Position numbers and translations under genes: made by a program
Part shown: positions 56,048-64,000 of the stretch, in pieces
Layout: each line of letters opens with the position of its first letter
Position numbering within the stretch: position 1 is the first letter of the stretch
NCBI GenBank assembly: GCA_021732365.1
Contig: JAKFVD010000020.1
Coordinates: forward strand, 62,001 to 126,000
Source of the DNA: Methylotenera sp.
Lineage (GTDB): Bacteria > Pseudomonadota > Gammaproteobacteria > Burkholderiales > Methylophilaceae
Direction: 5' to 3'
Length of the DNA stretch: 64,000 nucleotides
The notes under the pieces: model-generated
The model's database searches: none
What the model was told of the DNA's origin: nothing
Seen by the model: the letters and a program-made list of their open reading frames with translations, nothing else

Positions 56048-57535
56048 TTAATCAGCAGTTACTCTCACCAACTGCTGGTTAACCTCTTCTAAATCTTCAT
56101 GCTGTAAAATCCCTGCGGCGTATTTCAATTTAACCAATCCCAGCAAGTAACTGTATTGAGCCTGTAGTAAATCTCGTTTTGCATTAAACACTTGTTGCTG
56201 AGCATTTAATATATCGACACTGGTTCGAATACCTACTTTAAAACCTTTATTGGTGGATGCAAGCTGGCTTTGAGCAGAGCGCAGACTTTGCTCGTTCGCC
56301 GCTGACTGGGAAATGCTGGTGGTAATATCTAAATAAGCTTGCCTAGTATCCTGTTCAGCCTTACGCCTGGCGACCTCTAATTGTTGCTGCACTTTTTGTT
56401 GATTAGCGATGGCTTCTCTGACTTTGGATGAAATCGCGCCGCCTTGGTATAGCGGAATTTGTAGTTGTAAGCCTATCGTGGCATTGTTCAGGTCATTACC
56501 AAATCCATTTATTCCACCATTCGCATTTGTTTTGTTATAGCTGGCCACTGCATCCAAAGTAGGTTGGTGAGCAGCTTTATTCAACGAAACTTCTTTATTC
56601 GCCAACTCAGTATTTAATCTTGCCACAGCCAGTTCGATATTACTCAGTAACGCTTGTTGCATCCAGTAACTTAAGCTTGCAGCCTCTGGTTTATTTGGAA
56701 TTAATGCAGAAGCTGAGCTGGATTTGGTAGGACCTGACGCAGGCAGTGAGTTTGTTGAGGGCAACATTGGTGATATTGTGGATTGAAGTCCGATGAATTC
56801 CGATGGATATTGTCCAGTGAGTATTTGCACTGCTTGTTTCTTACTTTCTATTTCATTGCTGATTGCAATATGTTGTGATTCCACCAAGTCAAATTTTGCT
56901 TGTGATTCATCCACATCAGTAATGGTGGCGATACCTGCTTTAAAGTTGGCTTTTGCTTGAGCAAACTGGCCTTTAATAGCCGTTTTTTGTGCTTGGTTTA
57001 GTGTCAGTTTGTCTTGTGCTAATAACACATCGAAATACACTTGCGCCGATTTCGCCATCAATTCTTGTCGTTGTTGCTCTAGTTGCAAATCGGCTATTTG
57101 CACTTGTAGTGTTGATTGCTGATACTGCACGGTATTTTGTTGGCGGTACAAGGGTTGATTAACGTTAACGCCATAATTCAAAGTGTTAAATGCTTCTGAC
57201 TGATTGTTATTATTAAATACCGTATTGCCACCAATGTACCGTATATCAGTGTTAGAACGTGTGTAGCTACTATTGAAATTAACGGTTGGACGAAACAAAG
57301 CTTTGCCTTGTTCAAACTTTTCTTGCGCGGCGGTGTTGCTAAAGCGAGCAGCAGCCCAAGTGGGGTCATTCTGTTGCGCCAATAAATAGATATCTAATAG
57401 GCTTTGTTTTTTTCTGGTGACTGTCTGACTGTCTGTTTCAACGGATTCAGCGGAATTTACAATAGTTGATAGTGATAGCAGTAATAATATGGCACTGAAA
57501 TACGTGATAGTGAATCGCATAATAGGTAAACTCAT
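56048..57535 (-). CDS. TolC-family outer-membrane efflux/secretion channel
   Basis: 495 residues. A signal peptide (FTITYFSAILLLLSLSTIVNSA; start at Met1 or Met6) is followed by two outer-membrane-efflux repeats typical of TolC: LLDIYLLAQQNDPTWAAARF, LNYGVNVNQPLYRQQNTVQY, and the second half LNTELANKEVSLNKAAHQPT, ATIGLQLQIPLYQGGAISSK and GFKVGIRTSVDILNAQQQVF. A Ser/Pro-rich insert (about 238-262) lies between them. It follows the HlyD gene by 67 bp and should form the outer-membrane channel of the type 1 secretion system. Confidence 0.93.
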   Translation of the reverse strand: MSLPIMRFTITYFSAILLLLSLSTIVNSAESVETDSQTVTRKKQSLLDIYLLAQQNDPTWAAARFSNTAAQEKFEQGKALFRPTVNFNSSYTRSNTDIRYIGGNTVFNNNNQSEAFNTLNYGVNVNQPLYRQQNTVQYQQSTLQVQIADLQLEQQRQELMAKSAQVYFDVLLAQDKLTLNQAQKTAIKGQFAQAKANFKAGIATITDVDESQAKFDLVESQHIAISNEIESKKQAVQILTGQYPSEFIGLQSTISPMLPSTNSLPASGPTKSSSASALIPNKPEAASLSYWMQQALLSNIELAVARLNTELANKEVSLNKAAHQPTLDAVASYNKTNANGGINGFGNDLNNATIGLQLQIPLYQGGAISSKVREAIANQQKVQQQLEVARRKAEQDTRQAYLDITTSISQSAANEQSLRSAQSQLASTNKGFKVGIRTSVDILNAQQQVFNAKRDLLQAQYSYLLGLVKLKYAAGILQHEDLEEVNQQLVRVTAD

Positions 57536-57602
57536 TGAAATGACTGACGTGGACTATTGATCTGTCAGTGGTTGTTATTGTTAGACTTTAGTAAGATTAG
57601 GC

Positions 57603-59015
57603 TTAACGCTCTCGTCCCGCCTCATGAAATGCTTTACTGATCGGCGATAGTAAATACTGCATCACTGTTTGGTCTGTTAACTTGATTTCAGCTGCCACCT
57701 GCATGCCTGGTGTGAGTAATAGTTTCTGTTGTTCTATTTCAAGATTCTGTTTATCAAATTGCACGATAGTACGATATGCCATCTGTGTTGATCCTGAAGG
57801 ATTCTGTGTGCTGTCACCTTGGCCATTCTGATTATTGGCGTTTGATTTATCTGTCGCATCGGCGCTGACTTGCAAAACCTTGCCATCGATCATGCCGTAT
57901 TTTTGAAAGGGATAAGCCATCAGCTTTAGCTTGACCTCTTGACCTGCATGTACAAAGCCTGCGTCTTCGTTCTTCAACCATACTTCAGCTTGCAGTACTT
58001 CATTATTCGGCACCAATGTCATTAATACGGTACCAGGCGAGACAACTGTGCCTGGGGTATGAGTTGCCAAGTCTTTAACGATACCCGCTTGTGGTGCTTT
58101 GAGCTCAAGCAAGCTGTTTTTATGAGACTGTTTCGCCCATTCTTGTTCTAGGCGCTGATGTTCTGCATAGATTGCCACGCGTTCAGCTTCTAACTTCTGA
58201 CGGTAGTCAGATTGAATTTGATTGAGCCGTTTTTGGGATTGGGAAATACTGGCCTGTAAGCTTTTGCCATTATATTCTTGTGCACGTAAATCCTGCTCAA
58301 CCGTAATGCGGTCGCGCTGTTTTTCTTGGGCCATCAATGTACCTGCAAAACCTTCTTTCACCAGCTCATCGTAAGCGGCTTCTTGCGTTTTTAAACTGGG
58401 AAGCGTTTGTTCCAATTTACGTTGTACTTCTTGAGTTGAGGATAATTCACTGTAGGCTTTTTGTAATGAAGCTTGTTCAGCGGCAATATCATCTTCTAAG
58501 GCGCGTCTGTTGGATTGATACTCTGCATAGATGCGATTGAATAGTTCTACTGAATCAATCGGCATTAATTTAAAAGGTTTGCCACTGAGCTCTGCTTCTA
58601 TTCGGCGTAGTTCAAGCACTTTGTGTTGTAGCTGGTTTTGAATAGACTTGCTATCGGCTTCAGATAGATTGGCGTCCATACGAATAAGCAGCTGGCCTTT
58701 TTTGACATGTTCTCCCTCTGTAATCGCTATTTCTCGCACAATGCCTGAATCGGCAGGTTGTACGATTTTTAAATAACTAATCGGGACTAGCTTGCCTTCG
58801 GCGACTGACACCATATCCAGGCGACCGAAGAGTGCCCAGAGTAATAGTGCAAAGAATAGGATGAGCACACCACGCAAGACTATACGGGGCAATGGAGATG
58901 GTGGACGTTGTTGAACGCCTAAAATACCTGGTGCGAAGTCGAAACTATCGAGCTGTCGATTATCATTCGCAGGCTGTTGTAATAGAGATTGAGAGGATGG
59001 ATTAAGGAAACTCAT
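57603..59015 (-). CDS. HlyD-family periplasmic adaptor of a type 1 secretion system
   Basis: 470 residues. One N-terminal membrane helix (GVLILFFALLLWALFGRLD, about 49-67) is followed by a lipoyl-like half (VQPADSGIVREIAITEGEHV), a long alpha-hairpin (about 120-295; many Gln, Glu and Leu), the second half (LKAPQAGIVKDLATHTPGTV) and a beta-barrel domain with AYRTIVQFDK. A Asn/Gln/Ser-rich insert near residue 400 is unusual. It starts 36 bp after the RTX gene, making RTX-hlyD-tolC one operon. The ABC exporter (HlyB/PrtD) is not between them. Confidence 0.93.
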   Translation of the reverse strand: MSFLNPSSQSLLQQPANDNRQLDSFDFAPGILGVQQRPPSPLPRIVLRGVLILFFALLLWALFGRLDMVSVAEGKLVPISYLKIVQPADSGIVREIAITEGEHVKKGQLLIRMDANLSEADSKSIQNQLQHKVLELRRIEAELSGKPFKLMPIDSVELFNRIYAEYQSNRRALEDDIAAEQASLQKAYSELSSTQEVQRKLEQTLPSLKTQEAAYDELVKEGFAGTLMAQEKQRDRITVEQDLRAQEYNGKSLQASISQSQKRLNQIQSDYRQKLEAERVAIYAEHQRLEQEWAKQSHKNSLLELKAPQAGIVKDLATHTPGTVVSPGTVLMTLVPNNEVLQAEVWLKNEDAGFVHAGQEVKLKLMAYPFQKYGMIDGKVLQVSADATDKSNANNQNGQGDSTQNPSGSTQMAYRTIVQFDKQNLEIEQQKLLLTPGMQVAAEIKLTDQTVMQYLLSPISKAFHEAGRER

Positions 59016-59051
59016 TTTGTTTCCTCAATCCATTTTGTTACGCCAATATAA

Positions 59052-62000
59052 TTAAGCAAGTTTCACGACCTCAGCTTGCCATACACTAGGGTTATTCAAC
59101 GTCTGTGCATTCTGGCCAAAGCTGGCAGCAGCAATCACACTTTGTGCATTAATCAAACCCATACCTGTTAAGTTGCTGTTTTTACCATATTGGTAAGCTA
59201 GATCACCACCTATTACAGCGCTGTCGCTACCAGCTTGCAAATGAGTTGTGAGGCGTGCGTCTGTGAGTTGCCAGTTAGCAGTGGCACCCGCTGCGTCAAA
59301 GGCAGCAACTAGGTTGGTAAAGTTAAAGCTCTCAATGTTGTTGTTACGTAATGCATCTGCTCCGCCTAGACTAAATCCTTGTATCGCTTCTGCAATAACT
59401 TGGAGATTGACAACACTTTTGTTGGTGGGACTAGAGGCATACCAATTGGTAAAAGTGATTTGATCAGTTGCACCTATTTTGAGAATCAGGTTATTGGTTG
59501 ACTTGGTCAGGCTTAAGTCACTATAGGCAAAGTTGCCACCTAAACTGAGTGTGTTGTCAGCGCCAGTAGAGGCATTGATGCTGTCTTGGCCATCACCTTT
59601 GTTGAAGCTGATGATGTCGTAGCCAGTGCCTGTGGTAATGGTGTCGTTGCCTTGACCACCAATAAAGATCTCTCGACCAGAGCCTCCAGTCATCACATCA
59701 TTGCCAATACCGCCATCGAATAGATTGTTTCCCACAGTGTCATTAAAAGTGTCAATACCCGCTAAACCTTGCAGAATATCGTTACCACCAGCGGTATCCG
59801 TTAAAGTGTTATTGGCTGCATTACCTTTTAGGAAGTTAGCTAATGCATTGCCAGTGAGGTTATAAGCTACGGTATTCGTTAAAAAGGCATTTTCAACGTT
59901 GGCAGCAACTGTGTAAGTGCCACTTGCAGTGGCAATCGCAACATTGACCGTATCGCTTCCGGCACTTGCAGCTTCTGTAACCACATCACCTGTCGCGTCA
60001 ATCGTGTAGGTGTCGTTACCTAAACCACCGACCATGGTATCGTTACCAGTGAGTCCATTGAGCGTGTCGTTACCGTCACCACCATTGAGCGTGTTAGCTG
60101 CAGCATTACCAGTAAGGACGTTATCTAGTGCATTGCCAGTTAACGTAAATGCAACTGTATTCGTTAAAGTTGCATTTTCTACGTTGGCAGCCACTGTATA
60201 AGTACCGCTGGTAGTGGCAATTGCTACGTTTACAAAGTCTGTGCCTTGGTTAACAACCTCTGTAATAACATCACCAGTTGCATCTACAGTGTAGGTATCA
60301 TCACCAAGACCGCCGACCATAGTGTCATTTCCAGCTAGTCCATTCAACGTATCATTACCGTCACCGCCGTTTAGTGTATTAGCAGCAGTATTACCCGTGA
60401 GGATGTTATCTAATGCATTACCGGTTAATGTAAATGCGACAGTGTTTGTCAAAGTCGCATTTTCTACGTTGGCAGCGAGTGTATAAGTAGCACCCGCAGT
60501 AGTGATAGCAACGTTAACCAAGTCGGTTCCTTCGTTAACGTTTTCCGTAATGACATCTGTTGTTACATCAATTGTATAAGTATCATTCCCAGCGCCACCA
60601 ATCATGGCGTCATTACCTGCACCTCCATTTAATACGTTTGCAGCACTATTACCAGTCAGAACATTGTTTAAGGCATTACCTGTGAGGTTAAAGGCGACAG
60701 TATTCGTTAGCGTTGCATTCTCTACGTTGGTTGCGACTGTATAAGTACCCCCTGCAGTGGTAATGGCTACATTAACAGTATCTGTACCTGCACTTGCGGC
60801 TTCTGTGACCACATCTCCAGTCGCATCAATAATGTAGGTGTCGTTACCTAAACCGCCAACCATGGTATCGCTACCAGCAAGACCGTTAAGCGTGTCGTTA
60901 CCGTCACCGCCATTCAGCGTATTAGCTGCAGCGTTACCAATTAATACGTTATCTAGGGCATTACCTGTTAGTGTGAATGCAACAGTATTGGTCAGGGTGG
61001 CATTTTCTACATTTGCAGAGACGGTATAAGTACCGCTAGTAGTGGCAATGGCGACGTTGACTAAGTCATTGCCTTCGTTCAGGTTTTCAGTGACAACATC
61101 GGCAGTGGCATCCACGGTGTATACATCATCACCTTGTCCTCCGACCATCGTGTCATTACCAGTCCCGCCATTTAAAGTGTCGTTACCTGCAAAACCATTA
61201 AGCACATCATTGCCACCCAATCCACTTAAGACATCATTACCTGCACCGCCATTTAAAGTGTCTGCGCCTGTAGTACCATTAAGGGTTAAGTTTTGAACGC
61301 TAGTCACGATATCAAATACATCGGATGCTGAAAGATTACCCGTGTCTTTGGCTGTTAATTTGATGCTGATCGTGCCAGTAGTCGGAGGTGTACCGCTAAA
61401 CACTCGTGTTGCAGCATTAAAGCTTAACCAACTTGGTAATGCGCTACCGTCCGCTAAAGTGGCGCTATAGCTGAGCGAATCGCCAGAGTCTGGGTCTGTG
61501 AACGCAGTAGCAGAAACCGTATAGTTGAACACACCACCTTGTGCGGCAGCTTGATCTGGTAATGGTGTTGAGAGCACAGGTGTGCGATTTGGCGCCGCAA
61601 CATTCAATGTGACGAACTCACCTGCGGCATAACCGTAGTTGTCCGTACCCCACAACACAAACTGTAGACTACCAACATTACTGATTGTTGGCGTGCCAGA
61701 AATCACCCGTGTAGTAGCATCAAAAGTGAGCCATGAGGGCACTGGTGATCCATCTTGCATCTTAATACTGTAAGTAACTGAATCCCAAACATCAGGATCT
61801 GTGATCGTGCTTAACGGCACTGTGTAAGTGAATAAACTATTTGCCCTAGCTTGTAAGTTCGGTAAATAGCTATTCACTGTAGGTGAATGATTGTTATTGG
61901 CACGATTAACTACCGTTTGAATCATCGCCTGATCCCAAACCACGCCATTATCAAATTCAATATAATCTATCTTGTGATCTTGTGTTTCACCGTTTTCATC

Positions 62001-64000
62001 TTGGCTATTAGCAGCAAAATAATTAACTAAGGCAATTTGGTCAGCAGATCCTTTAATTTTGAAAAAGATGTTATTGCCAGATTGAAATGCCAATACATCA
62101 TTCTCGGTTACACCAGCACCAAACTGTAGAATGTCTGTTGCTCCTAGTACATCGGTATTATCAATAGTGTCTTGCCCATCACCTCTATTGAATACATATA
62201 CGTCATCACCTTCTGCGCCAGTTAAAAAGTCTGTACCTAAACCACCAGTCAATACATTGTTACCAGCACTTCCAAACAATCCATTATTTAATGCATTACC
62301 TGTAAGGTTTAGGTCGTCAAATCCATCAACTGCGGCACGCTCAACATTTGCACCAAGTGTGTAAGTGACGGTACTGCGGACAAAGTCATCACCTTCGCCT
62401 GCAGCTTCGATAACTACATCATTAATGTTATCAATTTCGTAGTAATCGTCTCCTGCGCCGCCGATAAGGGTATCAGCACCTTCACTGCCGAATAAGGCAT
62501 CATTGCCAGCCAAACCATATAGTGTGTCATCACCATCTAAACCCAGTAAACTATTATCAGCAGCATTACCTGTAATCACATTATCAAGTTCGTTACCATT
62601 ACCATGTTCAACTTCGCCTTTTAAGACTAGGTTTTCGACGTTACTTTCAAGTATATAAAGGGTGTCATAACTACGCTCTATTGTATCAACACCTTCATCA
62701 AAACCTTCGTTAACACTGTCGCCTTCATCTTCAACAATGTAGATGTCATTGCCTGATCCACCGGACATTTCGTCAGAGCCTAATCCACCATCAATTCTGT
62801 TGTTGCCGCTATTACCTTCGATTTGGTTAGACTCGTCGTTACCTGTGGCATCTAAATTAGCTTCGCCTATTAGAGTGAGATTTTCTAAAGTACTAGATAG
62901 AGTATAAGTAATGCTGCTTTCGACTGTATCGTTACCACCCAACTCCGTCTCTATGATTTGATCTGACAAATTATCAATTACATATGTGTCGTCACCATCA
63001 CCACCTTCTAATATATCCGCACCCGCAGCACCGTCTAAGCGATTGCCACTACTGTTACCGATAATATGATTAGCTTCAGAATTGCCTGTGCCATCAATAT
63101 AGCCTGCTGCTGCATTTAAAGTTAAGTTCTCAACGTGAGCAGATAAAACGTAATTTGCGCTTGTGAACACTGTATCAATGCCTTCGGCGGCATTTTCTAC
63201 AACCACATCTGTTTCATCGTCAACGTGGTAAATATCATTCCCTAAACCACCTATTAAAGTATCAACACCTGCACCACCGTCTAACTCATCATTGCCTTGC
63301 TCACCAGATAAAGTGTCATTACCTCCCAAGCCGAGCAGACTATTATCAGCTGCATTACCTGTAATCACGTTACCTAACTCGTTGCCTTTTCCGTGTACTA
63401 CATTTATTTTTATTACTAAATTTTCTACATTACTTTCAAGTACATTTAAAGTTTCATAGTTACGTTCAACTGTATCAACACCCTCATTAAAGCCTTCATT
63501 AATACTATCGCCTGCTTCGTTAGTAATATATGTATCATTGCCTGCACCTCCAGACATTACATCCGCACCTAATCCACCATCAATACGGTTATTACCACTG
63601 TTGCCTGTCAGTTGGTTTGTTGCGTCATTACCCGTAGCATTTAAGTTAGCTGAGCCTGTTAGCGTGAGATTTTCAAGGGCGGCATCAGTTAATATATATG
63701 TGATGCTACTTTCCACCGTGTCCATGCCACCTGCAGCACTCTCTACAATTTGATCTAATGCTGTGTCAATAACATAAGTGTCGTTTCCACTACCACCATC
63801 AAGTATATCCGCGCCCGAGCCACCATCTAAGCGATTGTTACCGCTGTTGCCTTTGATAAAATTAGCTTCGGCATTACCTGAAGCGTTGATATTTCCTGCA
63901 GACGCATCAAGAATTAAATTTTCTATGTTGGCTGATAACGTATAGTTTGCGCTAGCATAAACTGAATCAATTCCCTCATTGGCTATTTCTACAAGCACAT
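59052..64000 (-). CDS. Giant RTX calcium-binding protein, type 1 secretion substrate (5' end outside window)
   Basis: At least 1649 residues, open to the right edge. RTX nonapeptides (GGxGxDxUx) occur in many blocks, such as [17 protein letters not shown] and [19 protein letters not shown], and bind calcium outside the cell. Two 264-residue higher-order repeats fill 62.4-64.0 kb. Next come a haemolysin-related segment ([11 protein letters not shown] ... [12 protein letters not shown]) and two Ig/cadherin-like modules (about 61.3-61.9 kb, each with DP-D and SGTP). Then follow nearly identical 95-residue repeats and a non-repetitive C-terminus ([20 protein letters not shown]), probably the secretion signal. 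Likely a surface or matrix protein; no enzyme domain is visible. Confidence 0.9.
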   Translation of the reverse strand, partial: VLVEIANEGIDSVYASANYTLSANIENLILDASAGNINASGNAEANFIKGNSGNNRLDGGSGADILDGGSGNDTYVIDTALDQIVESAAGGMDTVESSITYILTDAALENLTLTGSANLNATGNDATNQLTGNSGNNRIDGGLGADVMSGGAGNDTYITNEAGDSINEGFNEGVDTVERNYETLNVLESNVENLVIKINVVHGKGNELGNVITGNAADNSLLGLGGNDTLSGEQGNDELDGGAGVDTLIGGLGNDIYHVDDETDVVVENAAEGIDTVFTSANYVLSAHVENLTLNAAAGYIDGTGNSEANHIIGNSSGNRLDGAAGADILEGGDGDDTYVIDNLSDQIIETELGGNDTVESSITYTLSSTLENLTLIGEANLDATGNDESNQIEGNSGNNRIDGGLGSDEMSGGSGNDIYIVEDEGDSVNEGFDEGVDTIERSYDTLYILESNVENLVLKGEVEHGNGNELDNVITGNAADNSLLGLDGDDTLYGLAGNDALFGSEGADTLIGGAGDDYYEIDNINDVVIEAAGEGDDFVRSTVTYTLGANVERAAVDGFDDLNLTGNALNNGLFGSAGNNVLTGGLGTDFLTGAEGDDVYVFNRGDGQDTIDNTDVLGATDILQFGAGVTENDVLAFQSGNNIFFKIKGSADQIALVNYFAANSQDENGETQDHKIDYIEFDNGVVWDQAMIQTVVNRANNNHSPTVNSYLPNLQARANSLFTYTVPLSTITDPDVWDSVTYSIKMQDGSPVPSWLTFDATTRVISGTPTISNVGSLQFVLWGTDNYGYAAGEFVTLNVAAPNRTPVLSTPLPDQAAAQGGVFNYTVSATAFTDPDSGDSLSYSATLADGSALPSWLSFNAATRVFSGTPPTTGTISIKLTAKDTGNLSASDVFDIVTSVQNLTLNGTTGADTLNGGAGNDVLSGLGGNDVLNGFAGNDTLNGGTGNDTMVGGQGDDVYTVDATADVVTENLNEGNDLVNVAIATTSGTYTVSANVENATLTNTVAFTLTGNALDNVLIGNAAANTLNGGDGNDTLNGLAGSDTMVGGLGNDTYIIDATGDVVTEAASAGTDTVNVAITTAGGTYTVATNVENATLTNTVAFNLTGNALNNVLTGNSAANVLNGGAGNDAMIGGAGNDTYTIDVTTDVITENVNEGTDLVNVAITTAGATYTLAANVENATLTNTVAFTLTGNALDNILTGNTAANTLNGGDGNDTLNGLAGNDTMVGGLGDDTYTVDATGDVITEVVNQGTDFVNVAIATTSGTYTVAANVENATLTNTVAFTLTGNALDNVLTGNAAANTLNGGDGNDTLNGLTGNDTMVGGLGNDTYTIDATGDVVTEAASAGSDTVNVAIATASGTYTVAANVENAFLTNTVAYNLTGNALANFLKGNAANNTLTDTAGGNDILQGLAGIDTFNDTVGNNLFDGGIGNDVMTGGSGREIFIGGQGNDTITTGTGYDIISFNKGDGQDSINASTGADNTLSLGGNFAYSDLSLTKSTNNLILKIGATDQITFTNWYASSPTNKSVVNLQVIAEAIQGFSLGGADALRNNNIESFNFTNLVAAFDAAGATANWQLTDARLTTHLQAGSDSAVIGGDLAYQYGKNSNLTGMGLINAQSVIAAASFGQNAQTLNNPSVWQAEVVKLA
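59872..61035 (-). repeat. Tandem 285-bp repeats inside the RTX gene
   Basis: Successive units share the same start, [18 protein letters not shown], and the same RTX block. Landmark ACCAT(G/A)G-type sites at 60031, 60316 and 60859 are separated by 285 and 543 bp; the latter is 285 plus 258, because one unit has lost 27 bp, exactly one nonapeptide. The near identity of units suggests recent duplication or gene conversion and may cause assembly errors. Confidence 0.8.

Noticed and set aside
59248..63753. Many plus-strand open frames opposite the RTX gene
   Set aside because: They are shadows caused by repetitive codon use in the RTX repeats; none has a ribosome site or protein-like composition.

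Overview
The window looks like a chromosome segment of an AT-rich betaproteobacterial methylotroph of the Methylophilaceae (Methylotenera/Methylophilus type). The pointers are an orphan PQQ precursor gene (pqqA), a formamidase/FmdB/short-chain-amide-urea transporter block like the fmd system I know from Methylophilus methylotrophus, a Pseudomonas-like argH-algZ-algR-hemC-hemD order, and low GC throughout. This placement is inference; there is no rRNA gene. I found no tRNA, CRISPR array or intact insertion sequence.

Layout. 1-7.2 kb: housekeeping genes (circularly permuted ATP-grasp protein cut by the left edge, yicC, a Ser/Thr kinase with its PP2C phosphatase, rph, rdgB, hemW). 7.2-16.8 kb: a FimV-like protein, argH, a LytS/AlgZ kinase with a LytTR regulator, a small channel-like membrane protein, hemC, hemD, a cupin, an iron-sulfur flavoreductase and fxsA. 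16.9-23.5 kb: dsbD, a TlpA-type thioredoxin, aroQ, accB, accC, prmA and a zinc-ribbon membrane protein. 23.7-27.8 kb: pqqA, oxyR, a 24-codon leader-like ORF, katA, rubredoxin, an orphan ParA and a 31-residue membrane peptide.

27.9-49.3 kb is one nitrogen-acquisition locus. A LuxR-type response regulator and an NCS1-permease/histidine-kinase fusion lie divergent to a TonB-dependent receptor. Facing them is a co-directional block fmdA-fmdB-urtABCDE-ureDABCEFG-hupE/ureJ, and beyond that a porin. Formamide and urea would cross the porin and the Urt transporter and be split to ammonia, while the receptor and HupE/UreJ could bring in nickel for urease. Four promoters here share one architecture: a TACG-N8-CGTA dyad, exactly 23 nt, then a -10 hexamer. 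They are the two divergent promoters at 32.4 kb, the fmdA promoter and the porin promoter. This suggests a single regulon, probably run by the adjacent LuxR-type regulator. A 125-bp nested palindrome with perfect 13-bp ends sits between ureA and ureB.

50.1-55.6 kb is an accessory island on the minus strand: an NdpA/YejK-like protein, a three-helix membrane protein of unknown family, a 145-residue unknown, a protein with a PD-(D/E)XK-like nuclease signature and an endonuclease/exonuclease/phosphatase-family protein. It ends at three degenerate direct repeats. It is the best candidate here for an undescribed, possibly anti-phage, system. 56.0-64.0 kb is a type 1 secretion locus (TolC, HlyD, and a giant RTX protein cut by the right edge) with long internal tandem repeats; its ABC transporter is not in view.
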